A stretch of DNA of 64,000 bases from Oasisia sp. SBJ-2009 (Eukaryota; Annelida; Polychaeta; Sabellida; Siboglinidae): contig OZ024854.1 in the NCBI GenBank assembly GCA_964017155.1, forward strand, positions 54,661,441-54,725,440. The letters run 5' to 3'. Made by a program: the position numbers and the translations under genes. Within the stretch, counting starts at the first letter, position 1. Each line of letters opens with the position of its first letter. Below the pieces are notes generated by a model that searched no databases, had not been told where the DNA came from, and worked only from the letters and a program-made list of their open reading frames with translations. This document shows positions 1 through 32,478 of the stretch, piece by piece.

Positions 1-839
1 TGACAGCAGTACATTGTTGGCTCGGTAAGAAACTGTACCCCATGTGAAAAAATATTGGTCGGTGTGCCAAGACCATGTGTTTGAGTGTACATATCTGTGA
101 CAGTTGGTCATGTAAACTTTAGGTTATCTCTAGTATACTCTGGGCTGCAGTCAATGTCTTTCAGTCAGTTCAAATTCCTGTTTCAATTCTCTGGAATTCC
201 TTTTGATCCAATTCCAATTCCTTTTTTCCTTAAGTAATTGTTCACTTCCAATACCAATATTATACAATTTTACACAACAATCTGTAAACCATAAACATTC
301 TTTCAGTAACATATAATTGCAGGAAAACACTCAGTAACCTAGAATAAAAATAATGTACTCAACCACAAAATACGTATTTTATTATTATACAGTACACTCT
401 AATGAAATGTAATAAAATCTATTGTTGGGGAGTCTCTCATAAAGGCATTATACAAGTCGCTAACATGAGAACTGCCCTGTTGTTGAATATGTAACTTTAA
501 TACAAATAATTGAATTATTATAAGTAATAAGCTTTATTTGATACATCACACAAAATATCAGATGCTCAATTCCATTTTATTCAGTTTTAATTCTGATCCT
601 AATTCATTTTGTTCAAAATATTTCAATTTCTGCTCCATTCTGTGGAGAAACAGTAAACATTCTCTGTTTTGATTGACACAATAAATATACCTCCTGTTAA
701 AATATATACAATGGCAACACTACATTCCAGCCTGCAGTTTGACATTTGAACCAATTTAAACCCCTTGTTTCACCCTTTTACCATAAATACCAATTCAGTT
801 GCTTGACCTAAGTAGTGATAAATCTCATTCCTGTAATCA

Positions 840-1130
840 CGCATTCTAAATTCTGTCCGGGACCCATAGTCCACAGTGATATATGGCACGGTGACGATGA
901 TCGCTCGTGGTGGGTGACCTGTTTGGCAGCTCCATGGCACACTTACAGCCACCAGCACACAATACACTAGACACTTGTTGAGTTGCCCCGGCTCCTGGTG
1001 ATCACACAACAATTGACAGTTCAACTGGAACACACAGTTTCTTTCACCTGCGGGTCTCGTCTGTGTTTTGTTGAGCCGCGCTCTAAGCCTCTGTTACGTC
1101 GGCAGAGACAGACACGATGGGACGTAGGTA
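840..1130 (+). promoter_or_regulatory. Possible CpG-rich promoter / non-coding first exon of gene A
   Basis: This stretch carries roughly twenty CpGs in 300 bp while the flanks are AT-rich. It contains possible donors (GACG|TAGGTAG around 1121-1130). Gene A needs a 5' UTR exon upstream of the acceptor at 4524. No TATA box or initiator could be fixed, and the region could instead belong to a neighbour on the other strand. Confidence 0.22.
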
Positions 1131-3384
1131 GGTGTCTTTACAGGTCACGCACCAGTCAAAAGTTTCTCATCTCAGGACATGTGGATCATTGTAGAAGAAG
1201 GTTTTTATGGTGCTTGACTTGTTACGTTGGTCATGGTGTGGTGTAGGTTTTCTCTGCCTAGTGGATATAGTACGCTGCATTTGTGTCAAGGTTCATGACA
1301 GAGCCAGTTGTAGACACAATGTGGAAGGAACAGGAAGCGTATACAGTAAGCCTGTGTGTGTTCACTTAAAGAATCAGTTGTGATAACAGGTGATTATTTC
1401 TTAGGAATACTGGATGCTAACATTGGATATGTGCTCATATATATTTTGAATACAATTTGACATTTATATCAATGGGAGGCATTTGACCCTCATGTGAGAA
1501 AACCATGGCTACATATTTTTGATGCCATTTTAAAGTTGGATGGAGATGCAGTAGAGAATATGTGTGAACAAATAATATGGCTGAATGCTTCCTACAGAAG
1601 TTCTGATTTATTGTGTTGGGATAAACAGATGTGTAAATGCCTGAGTGAAATGTCTGATTCGATATAATGTTTACACTATACAAGTATACAACTGTACCAT
1701 GAGATCAGTTACAGAGAGAGATCAGTTGGTAGTGCAGAAACAGGCCTGGCACTTTTGCGGTTGCTTTTGTTGTCTCTGTCGTGCCACCCAGAACAACTTT
1801 TATCAATTATTCAAATATCTGTGGTGAAAATGAGGAAATCTTTTGTTGGCTGTCACAGAAAATCTTGTGATTGTGTGAACTGGTGTAGACTTGTTGTCTC
1901 GATGTGCACAGTTTTGACTGCACACCAAAGTTGGCAAGTTGTTTATGCAATGTTTATCTACTTGAAATTGTCAGCACCTTAACTTTATACGTGTTGTGTT
2001 AAATTATTTGTATTTTATTGCCATCTGAACCAATAGCTACCATTCATAAAAATGCAAGACGTAATTAAAATAATTCTTACCCCGAGGGCTTCATAGTCCC
2101 TATTTTGCACTAACGATGACTTTAAAATTTTATAGTGTCGCTATTCATGACATTTATGATTCTTGTGTTTTTGTGCATCACGGTTGGGGTTTGTGAGGAT
2201 TCTACTTTTATAGAAGTTTACTGTTGTTAAAATGAAGTACTGTTGTCTCACTGTCTCTGCCAGACATAAATGTGCACTTGCAAGTGGCTTCACTGAGTTG
2301 TTGATTGTTGTAAAGGGGTCAGTACACCCACCTCAAAGGGCTGATTCAGGCCTCAGTCAGATCTTGTCTCCACTGATCAGGTAAGGTCACTGCAGCATGA
2401 ATGGTACATGACTAGACATGAATAGGACCTGGCAGTCGCCTTTCACATAGATTAAGAATCAGAGTTCACAACTGTAGGAATGTGACTTGCCAAGGGTGAT
2501 ATACAGACCTACTAATAGAGTGACCCAGATGGCCATGATTCCCCATTCACTAAATGTGATACTCTGTGTGCCTGAGTGACAGACGTTTTCTAAAAAAACA
2601 GTGAAAGTATATTTGCAAGATACTGGAGACACTAACTTTTTGATATAATATATTTATTTATTTTAAGCAAATTTTGAACATGTAAGTGTGTCACATCCCA
2701 GGTGCCCAGTTCAGCTCACATCTTTCTAGTCATTTGCTTCATTGACGTCTGATCTACCAAGTGGCAGCGCATTTTAGAATACACAAGAGTGCTTAGAGTT
2801 AGTTTCTTATCAGAAAGTATGTTTTTATACACTGGCCTTTTTAGAGGGTTTTCTCCTGTCTAAGTAAATGTCTCCTATCTGAGTAAATCCTTGTGTGCCA
2901 GGGGTCGCTTTGGTTCATTATGTCAGTACCCACTTTCACTATCCCCGGCATCCCTTCTGTAAAAACTTCTCTTTTTACGTCAGCCTGTGAAATCGGCCAC
3001 GAGGAGTGTGGTCAGTCTTTGGTCGTATGATATAATTTTGGGTGATTTCAGCCACATGCAGTGTGTGTTACACGCAACATCTAGGATGCGAATGGGTCAT
3101 TATATTGGGATTCCACCAGTCGTGTTTCAGTCTTCAGATTGGGTGGTATTGGGGTTGTTACCATGGCTGGAACAATAGCGAGTGGCTAAGTCAATTACTA
3201 AAATGTAGAGTTTGACTCTGTCACTTCCATGGTTTGTGGAGATGATCAGCCAGGGGTAGTTCAGTGCAGCGTAACAACCCATACTTGTGAGTCTGCTGTT
3301 GGCCTCCCAAGAAGCTGGAGGAAAACTGAAATGTTGGCAATGAACGCCTATGGTACATTACTTCATGGCATAGCTTTATCTAGA

Positions 3385-3492
3385 GACCCGTCCACCCGTC
3401 ATTTGGACGGGTAAAAACGAATATGGACGGGTAGAAATATGGAGGACGGGTTGTGGACGGGCAAAAAAATAAGGAGCAAAAAAAAAAAAAGT
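3385..3492. repeat. GGACGGGT-type short repeat cluster with A-rich end
   Basis: The octamer GGACGGGT or its complement ACCCGTCC occurs about five times in 90 bp, in both orientations (so hairpins are possible), followed by a run of A. It resembles the decayed end of a retroelement, but no family was recognised. Confidence 0.4.
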
Positions 3493-4570
3493 CTTCCAAA
3501 ACCATAGATATTGTTGGTTATGCCTTGAAAGTGAGTGTAAATGGTGTCAAATGTGTGTTTGTAGCCCATTCCAGGTCATCAGGCACAATTTGAAAGTTTA
3601 TAAACTAGCTTAACAGTTAACATCAACGTGTCCACCAAAACGTGACTGGCAATAATTTGATCCTGCATAAAGCCCTGCTTCATGGGCACGAGAGTGAACT
3701 AGTGAAATTAATAAAGAACATTGTCATGACATCTTTTTGACTGCAATGACAGGACAGAATGTTTAGCGCCTGCACAAACAATCCCTTGTTGTGTGTATTT
3801 AGTAGTGGAACAAAAGTAGTTATACACAGAACACTGGCAATGACTGTCTGTATGTTGCATGAAATTGGAATGTTTTTGTTTATATTTCAACTATTTTGAG
3901 GTCAGAATTGTCAAGTAGTATGGCATAAAATGTCACAGTTCCTGAGGAGGATGTAGCACCACCAGACCAGCACTGCACTGGCCAGATATAGGATATATTT
4001 TTATCTGCTTTGGTGCATTTCTACATGAAATTGGACTCAAAATCTATATTTTAATACTAAGTGTGGAAAAGGGCCAGACATCTTTTATAGTTGCATTCAA
4101 AATTAGTAATTAATAATTTAGTTAATTAATGAGTGCAGGAAATGGAACAGCTCTGCGGCCAGATTTGTTTTCTATTTGATGAAATGTATTTTAGTGCATT
4201 TGTACATGAACTACTGGTTAGGCAGTATAATTAAATTCAAAATTAGTAATTTTATGAACAGATTTACTCTGAAAATATTGGTCTAGTAGTAAATTTTGAC
4301 AAACATTTCTGTACAATTATTGAATGTGATTCGTGTATGTCCATTTAGAGTCTCCAAAAGAAGGTTAATGGATCACTGTTTTGTGTTGGCATAAATTTAT
4401 TATATGCCACAAATGTTTATATGAAAAAACATGTTGACAACAGTTAAAGTATGCGTCTATGTTAAAATATTGAAATTTATAATTTTTGTTGAACATTCTT
4501 CATGTTCTGTTGACTGTTTTATAGATAAATGATCTGCCAACATACTCTCCTGTGAGAAAAGATAAGAACC

Positions 4571-25655
<21,085 letters not shown>

Positions 25656-28002
25656 GGCAGAGATGAAGAGGCAGGGTTAGGGGAAGAAGAGGCGCGTACT
25701 GATGAATTTGAAGATAAAGCTCTTCATAACGTGATCACTGGTGGGGTTGTTTGTCCATGTGGTTTATCAAATGAATATTTGCCACTTTTGGTGTGGATTT
25801 AACATCCGATTTTTCCATTGACGAACAAAACACAGGTTGAAGTCTGTGCTGGAAATAATTATGCCATGTGATACAATCTTGTAAACATGTTCATGGTTTT
25901 GTTTTTAATACACGTATTCTGCATGGTTTTCTTTACGAAACACGTGAAAGCATTCCTTATTGAATCACGACTTGATTTACAAATAATTGAAATCTGTAGA
26001 TGTATTATATAAGCACATGTTTGTTTTGGTATCATAAACAGTACGTTACTTCAGAAGCGTTGTATCTTGAGTCTGTGTGGCTCATATAATGAGCAGTGGC
26101 CACACAGTGGTGCAAGGCATGCTGGGATAGGAATTGTAAAGAAATAGGAAAATATTAATCATAAGTTGTAAGTCAGGAAAGAAGAATTTTCATGGTTGCG
26201 GGCAGACTACTGATAGTAACGAAACGGTGAAGAACCTGTAATATCCAGAGTGTTGTATGCATTGCCATCGTTATAAGAAAGAACAAGATTTGTGAAGAAT
26301 GTAATTTATGCATTCAGTACACGTTTCATTATCTTGTGATGTTATACAGCAGAAAGTAAACATTATACGTGTTCACTTGCCCTGTGACCTTGTGACCTTG
26401 TGCATGCATACATTATGTTTATATATATTTATAATGACATATTTGTGGTAGTGATCTCCAGGCACATAGCAAACAATTCCCATAGTGGTATACACTGTAA
26501 AAGTAGAATTTTTACATTTGTAGGCAAATTTATAATGTCATAGATAATATGGGTCCGATATGTACATTGTTGTTATGCCATGAGAGCCACGTCATTCTTC
26601 ATTTTATAAAGATAAGATCAATGCTGTTAATTAACAGTGATTTTTTGCCAAGTTATCTACTGGTTTAGGACCAATATAGCATTGTTGTGAATGCATATTT
26701 ACATATCTGGTGGTAGTGCGATATGGACCTAAGACAGCCATTCCTTGTATTTATTATTCCACATTGACTACATATGTTCACTTATATTCCAAAAGGATTG
26801 CTGTTGTAATGTTGTGTAAAAAGGACACTAACCTTGCTAAAACAAGTAAATGCATAGAATGTATTGTTCTTGCTGGGAATCATGGATACAAAGTATAATT
26901 GTCATTCATAGGATCAGTCAACAAAAATATTGACTGAAGTGGCAGTTGATTATAATGCAGAGTGTGGCAGGAAACTGGTGTCACTCGGCGTGTTGATGTC
27001 ACATGACCACAGTACACAGGTTCATTCCAGAACGGATTCTGTTCACTTGGACTTTCTGCTGTTACTGGTGGATTCCGTCTGTCTCTTCAAATGTGTGTTC
27101 TGCTCTTAGGTAAACCTGGTTGTACCTACAGCGTAACATATGCATCATGAGTTGGTGCTGCTGACGATTTGTAGTTTATCATAGCGGTTAATGTGTTTTA
27201 TGAGAATGAACACAAGGCCTGTCTGTAATTATGCGATATATGATGATTATGTTCTCCTGTTGTCTTATACTTATACATAAACAAATTGTTCGTATAATTT
27301 ATTACATATCAATAATTCCTGTTAAGTAACGATTCTGGTAATATTTGAGAATGTCGATGTTTGTTACCCTTTCCCTACTCTCTATTCTGTATAACACTCC
27401 TTGCTCTGCCATATTCTATATCAGGTTCCTTTCCATTGTACCCTACCTAGGACTGCTGCCACCCAATGTAGGGTACTCACCTCACCTCACCATTGTTCTA
27501 TGTCGCATTCTCTCCAGTAACTGTGTAAATCTGCTGTTGCCTTGCTGTGATTGTGCTTATGAAATGCCTGAATCACTCGCCAAGTAATAAAAGCTGAGAT
27601 GATTATATATAATTATAATAGTGAGAGTTGAATGACAATAAAGAGATAAGAAATTATTGTGAAATGGAAACTGTAAGAATTGTTTTTAAATGGTAGCATG
27701 TTATACCATGTATACATTTATAAGGAATTTTGGATGCATTATGTTGATTAATTTCTTAAAGTAGTTAACATTTTTAGTTATTATGGCTCATTACAATATT
27801 TACAAAATAGTCATTCCTAGCTGCATTCCATTTCTGTTGTTAAATGTGGAGGGTGAAATAGTACACACCTACCTGTTTGTTAAAAGTGGAATATAAATTC
27901 AGCTAAATAATTGTAATAATAATAAGCCCCCTATAATCCTTGGAAATCAAGTTCCAAGGTGACCAAGACAACAACCTCAGTACTTGTAACATGTCATTTA
28001 GA

Positions 28003-28008
28003 AATAAA
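28003..28008 (+). terminator. Candidate polyadenylation signal of gene A
   Basis: AATAAA followed within 35 bp by a GT-rich stretch (TGTATTGTGCGGCCTTGTTC). Earlier AATAAA at 27586 and 27637 are alternatives. The 3' end cannot be fixed without transcripts. Confidence 0.3.
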
Positions 28009-28521
28009 GAAGATATAATCTGTATTGTGCGGCCTTGTTCTGTGACTGTGTCATTGAAATAATTCTCATGCTGCTTAGTACAACGTGCCTAGCTAAAAAT
28101 ACATTTCACAGTCGGGATAAACATCCTGTTTGCATGAAACTTGAGTTGCATTGTATTTAAACTTGGGATATTTACAAATTAAATTAAAATTCCAGTTGCA
28201 ATTGGTCTTGAGTTCGGAATGTAAATGTTCAGTAACTTATATAACTCGATCATGTAACTAGACTAATTGTTTAAATTTGTACTGCCACTACTCTACTGCG
28301 GCTTTGTCTTTGAATCGAACATTTTAGTTGTGGATTATAATTTAAACATGGCATATTGACTAATATAAAATAGTTAGTTGTTGGCATAGAGTTTTGAACT
28401 TATGCCACGGTTATGATGTAATTATATTAAATAACCAGTATGGTAATAATATGGCTAATAATTATGTTGCTTGGTAATTCTGAGATTGTTGCGATGAGAT
28501 ATTCTTGTTGTAACATATGGT

Positions 28522-28570
28522 CAACAGGTGGCAGCACTTGTGACACCATATACACCAGGTGGCAGCACTG
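28522..28570 (+). promoter_or_regulatory. Pair of CTCF-like motifs between convergent genes
   Basis: AACAGGTGGCAGCACT and CACCAGGTGGCAGCACT occur 30 bp apart in the same orientation, resembling the CTCF core CCASYAGRKGGC. Motif resemblance only. Confidence 0.3.
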
Positions 28571-29449
28571 TCATTACAGAACACCAATATCAGGTTGCCC
28601 AGCGCTACCAAATCTTCCACATTCAACAGTGAATTTCTCCTAATGCCAATAAAAATGATACAAATAACATTATTTCCTTGCACTTGTTGAAAATATTTAT
28701 GCATCTGTATACGGTGCAGAGCATCAATGAAATTTCCAGGGTTATTCATATCGTCAGTGACTTGTATAAAAGTAGTTTTTCTAAAAATTGTACTAAAGCA
28801 TAATTATTTGCTGACACCACTTGACAGCCGTAACATCTCAAAGTTGGATAAAAATGCCTTTGCTTGGTTTTGGCGTAAATATTCAACTTTTGTTTGCCTG
28901 TTTTTACAAATGCCTTTTTAAAAATGGCAAAGATACGTGAGATTCACAGGTTGATGCATGACACTCTGTTGATCTGTTGTTCTGCACTACATTCTACGCT
29001 GACACTTCAGTGAAAACACTGCTCTTTGTTGTGCCAAGTCTAGATGGATCTGAAGTTCATTCTATGCAGCAAGTCATGTTTAGGGAATGGTGCTAAGGAT
29101 TATAATAATTATTTATATGACTAAGTATCCGTCTCAAAACTTATGTTTTAATATGAAATGTAACATGAGCAGTGAACATAAAACATCAAATTAATATTGG
29201 ATATATTAATTATTTAAAGGATGACACAAAAATTGGAACTCTTCTGCACTAAGGTCCAGGCATCAAAAGAGTTATGTATTGCCACGACTCCAACAAGGTG
29301 GAGTTATCCAAAAGACCCAAGTTTTGACATGTATGTGTGAGCCACAAGTGTGCATGCGTGTGTATAGATTTGCCATTATAATTATGACTTTTATAGACAT
29401 GTTCATATTCAACAACAACGAGGCAAGTTTCATAAATATAAATCAATAA

Positions 29450-29455
29450 TTTATT
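29450..29455 (-). terminator. Candidate polyadenylation signal of gene B
   Basis: AATAAA on the minus strand about 1.5 kb after the stop, with a GTTGTTGTTG stretch downstream. Another AATAAA at 29777-29782 is possible. Confidence 0.28.
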
Positions 29456-30984
29456 TTGAACAGCATCCTACGAAATGACACGGTACCAAGAGCCAGGCAA
29501 TGCAACTAGTATATGTTAACATATATATTATGTAGAAACTACACTGAGTATACACTAAATGGCATAGATACAATAATTCTTCACTAAAATGTAATGATGT
29601 CTGTATTATATCCAATTCATTTCTTATTATGGTTACTATATGATCAGGTGAATTAATTTAATTCCTGCCCACACTGGCCTATCAGTTCATAATAATTATA
29701 TAAATAGTTTGAACATATTTCTTCCTTTCACAAATAAAGTACCTAATGAAGATGGCAAACTTACGTAGAAAACCATTTTATTTGTACAATTTTCTATTTC
29801 ACTAAATAAACATTAAATAATTAACAAATTCACTGTATAATAATTAACATAATAAGTTATCATAGTAGATATCAATTAAGTAGTTAGAGATATTTCTTAG
29901 ACACCTGAGAACTGATTAGTAGAAACAATGCAGGCAATACTGTCTGACGGCAAACGTTTAACTAATAGTTTAACTTGGTTTTAAATTACAAAAACAAAGT
30001 ATCCAGTAATGTTTTGCAGTATTATGACAACAGACACCTAATAAATCTATTCCAATGAACGGAGACAAACTGGAGAAAAGATCCACTTTGGGCCTAGTTT
30101 GAGGCGAGATACTGCATGTGTACATAACACAATCCGACCTAGATAGTGCTGATGCACATGGCACAGTAAGACCTATAATGTGTGCATGTACAATACCACA
30201 TATGTATACGATGCAGACAGACTGACTTCACAGTACATGAAAACAAAATAATATCATTCACTTTTGGACAATATCAGTTGCTTGTTGAGATGGAACCAAT
30301 CAAGTTGGCTCTTCAAAGCAGATACAATAAATACCCTGTAATTTAACAATATGTAATACAGTGAGGAGACCACATTTGCCAGTGCACATTCACGGACTCC
30401 ATGGCATATTCATGGCGTAGCTTCAGCCACTCCACCTGGTGCACATTTGTGGAACAAGACATGTCCACACATAACCCTCTATCACACTTTAAACAAAGGA
30501 TTCTTGTTTTTTAAACCCCCATGAAATTGTAGATCTGAAAGTGGCTTTGTGAGAACTTTGAAGCAAAGGCATTTTGCTGTGAATGAAGGTCATCACCAGA
30601 AGCGAGTGGACATCGTGGACAGTGCGAGACCGTCAGACCATGACACCCACACAACAGTCTAAAGAGACTACTAATACGCGAACACATTCATCAACGACAG
30701 AGCAGCAAGACGTGAATACACAAAATTATATCAATATGTATAATAGATTATTTTACACATACACAGTTACATACAACAAACTATATACAGATTTACTGCA
30801 CTTTGCGAGGACCAGCAGCTGCACCTGGTGTAGCTTCGAGGCGACACATCGTGGTGCGCGGATGAGAGTATGAGCAAGATGACGCAACACGTTCGGGGCG
30901 TAAATAAGGCAGCGTTTGTACCAACACTCCACAAGCCATTGTTTCACACTGTTCACCAACAGCAGGGGTCTGTCTTACCCTGTG

Positions 30985-32478
30985 TTATACAGTTGTCACA
31001 GACAGCAAGGGGTTATATGTCTTGCCCTGTACGTCCCTGTTACCATGCGCCAACATCTCCTGCATTGTGACAAAGTTGTCGAGCGCCCTCTTGGCTTTGT
31101 GGCGCATCATCTTGCGGTGACTCAACTGCACAATGTTTGGTTCCTTCTTCATCTCCTCCAGTTCCTTCAGTGTCTCCATCTTCTGCCTCAGCATCTGCTC
31201 CTTGCGGTGCTTGTGCTCTCGCACCTTCTCCAGGTGATGTCTCCGCTCGTCCTTGTTCCAGTAGCGCCCGACCTTCATCTCGCTGACGGCGTCATCGTCC
31301 GTCGTCACGCCGCACCGTTCCTCCGCCAGCTTCCGGGCGCGTGCCTTCAGCAGCTCGTTGCGCACGGGCCGCCGCGTGATGTAGCGCGACCCGTCGCCCC
31401 GGCGCTTCACGACCCATTTCATCTTAACGTTCGAATTGTCTCCCGACACTCCTGGTGGACTCCCGGGAACCACGCTCTGCTCGGGCGAGGTCGGCGTCGC
31501 TGGAATTGACGAGCAGACGTCCGGCAGCCTGCTGTTGCTGGACACCGGTGGTGCTGCGGTCGCTCGCTGCGCCAGCTGCTGCTCGAACAGTTTCTGCTGC
31601 ACCATGATGGTGTGTTGGAGATTCGCTTTGTTCGTGTACATCACGTCTGCGTACTGGGCGTAGAGTTCCTGCAGTGAGTCGTCGTCGTTCGTGTCCTGCG
31701 CCTGTGCCGTCTGACACTGCCGACTCACACTGTTTGTGCTGCCGGCCTTCGTCAGCCCGGCCCCGCAGTGTTCCCGGTGGACTGTCTCGGGATCACTCGT
31801 CGACTGCGCCTGATTGGGCAGACTCAACATGGAACGGTGGCTCCCTCTAGCGGAGTCCGTCGTTGTGTCGTGGAGTTCGAGCGTGAGCGGCGTGCTGCGA
31901 CAACTCTCGCCCGTGTTGTACGCACTCGTCGACATGTCTCTCTCGTCCCGCGCGCCCAACACGCACCCACCAGAGGGCTCTGTTTGCGAGAAGGGTGCCG
32001 ACAGCTTGCACCGGCCGCCACTAGGTGAGTCCTGCATCAAGTGTCGTGTGCCCATCCGCGGCACCATGCGGGGGCTACGGAAGGAGGGTTCAGCCCGCAC
32101 CGCCTCCTGACTCTCCCCCCTGGCAATGTACCCCCGCGCCTGTTGAGCCTTCACAATCTCCTGACACTCCAGCTGAATCTGTTCCATCTCATGATTCAGC
32201 GCCGCCAGCTCCCACTGCAGACTGTGCGGTTGCAGCGATTTCTCACCAGATGGCAGCACATCAACACCACAGCGAATCTGTCTCGCATCAGTTCGGCAGC
32301 GAGTCTCGAGGACTCTGTGAAACTCAGCCGCCGAAATGTCACTAGGTACGGTTGGCTGGTCCGGTGTCTCGCTCGACCCAAAACTGTCATTGCTCAATCG
32401 CAGGTCACCGTTGCCGAGGCGATTGCAGCGAAACTTTGTGTCACTAGAGGGCGACGCACAGTCATTCTCGAGAAGTTC
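30985..32478 (-). CDS. PDZRN3: Gene B last coding exon: conserved C-terminal tail
   Basis: Acceptor TTTTCATTGCAG ends at 32479; 497 codons plus stop. Contains a likely coiled coil (LAALNHEMEQIQLECQEIVK), the invariant STSAYNTGESCRSTPLTLE block, Ser/Thr/Pro spacer, a basic KR-rich C-terminal region and the PDZ ligand TTV. GC content is distinctly higher than in the introns. Confidence 0.95.
   Translation of the reverse strand, partial: ELLENDCASPSSDTKFRCNRLGNGDLRLSNDSFGSSETPDQPTVPSDISAAEFHRVLETRCRTDARQIRCGVDVLPSGEKSLQPHSLQWELAALNHEMEQIQLECQEIVKAQQARGYIARGESQEAVRAEPSFRSPRMVPRMGTRHLMQDSPSGGRCKLSAPFSQTEPSGGCVLGARDERDMSTSAYNTGESCRSTPLTLELHDTTTDSARGSHRSMLSLPNQAQSTSDPETVHREHCGAGLTKAGSTNSVSRQCQTAQAQDTNDDDSLQELYAQYADVMYTNKANLQHTIMVQQKLFEQQLAQRATAAPPVSSNSRLPDVCSSIPATPTSPEQSVVPGSPPGVSGDNSNVKMKWVVKRRGDGSRYITRRPVRNELLKARARKLAEERCGVTTDDDAVSEMKVGRYWNKDERRHHLEKVREHKHRKEQMLRQKMETLKELEEMKKEPNIVQLSHRKMMRHKAKRALDNFVTMQEMLAHGNRDVQGKTYNPLLSVTTV

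Larger units (their letters stand above)
1..4524. other. Upstream flank of gene A, no coding exon recognised
   Basis: AT-rich single-copy-looking DNA with a degenerate AATTCC-rich patch near 170-230, the CpG-rich segment at 840-1130, and a GGACGGGT cluster at 3385-3465. The short ORFs here have no family resemblance and no paired splice sites that I could support. Confidence 0.5.
25656..30984. other. Convergent 3' regions of genes A and B
   Basis: No coding exon recognised. Gene A 3' UTR probably extends from 25656 and gene B 3' UTR runs down from 30984. Holds AATAAA sites, a duplicated CTCF-like motif near 28522-28569 and a copy of a hairpin motif at 26353. Otherwise AT-rich unique DNA. Confidence 0.5.
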
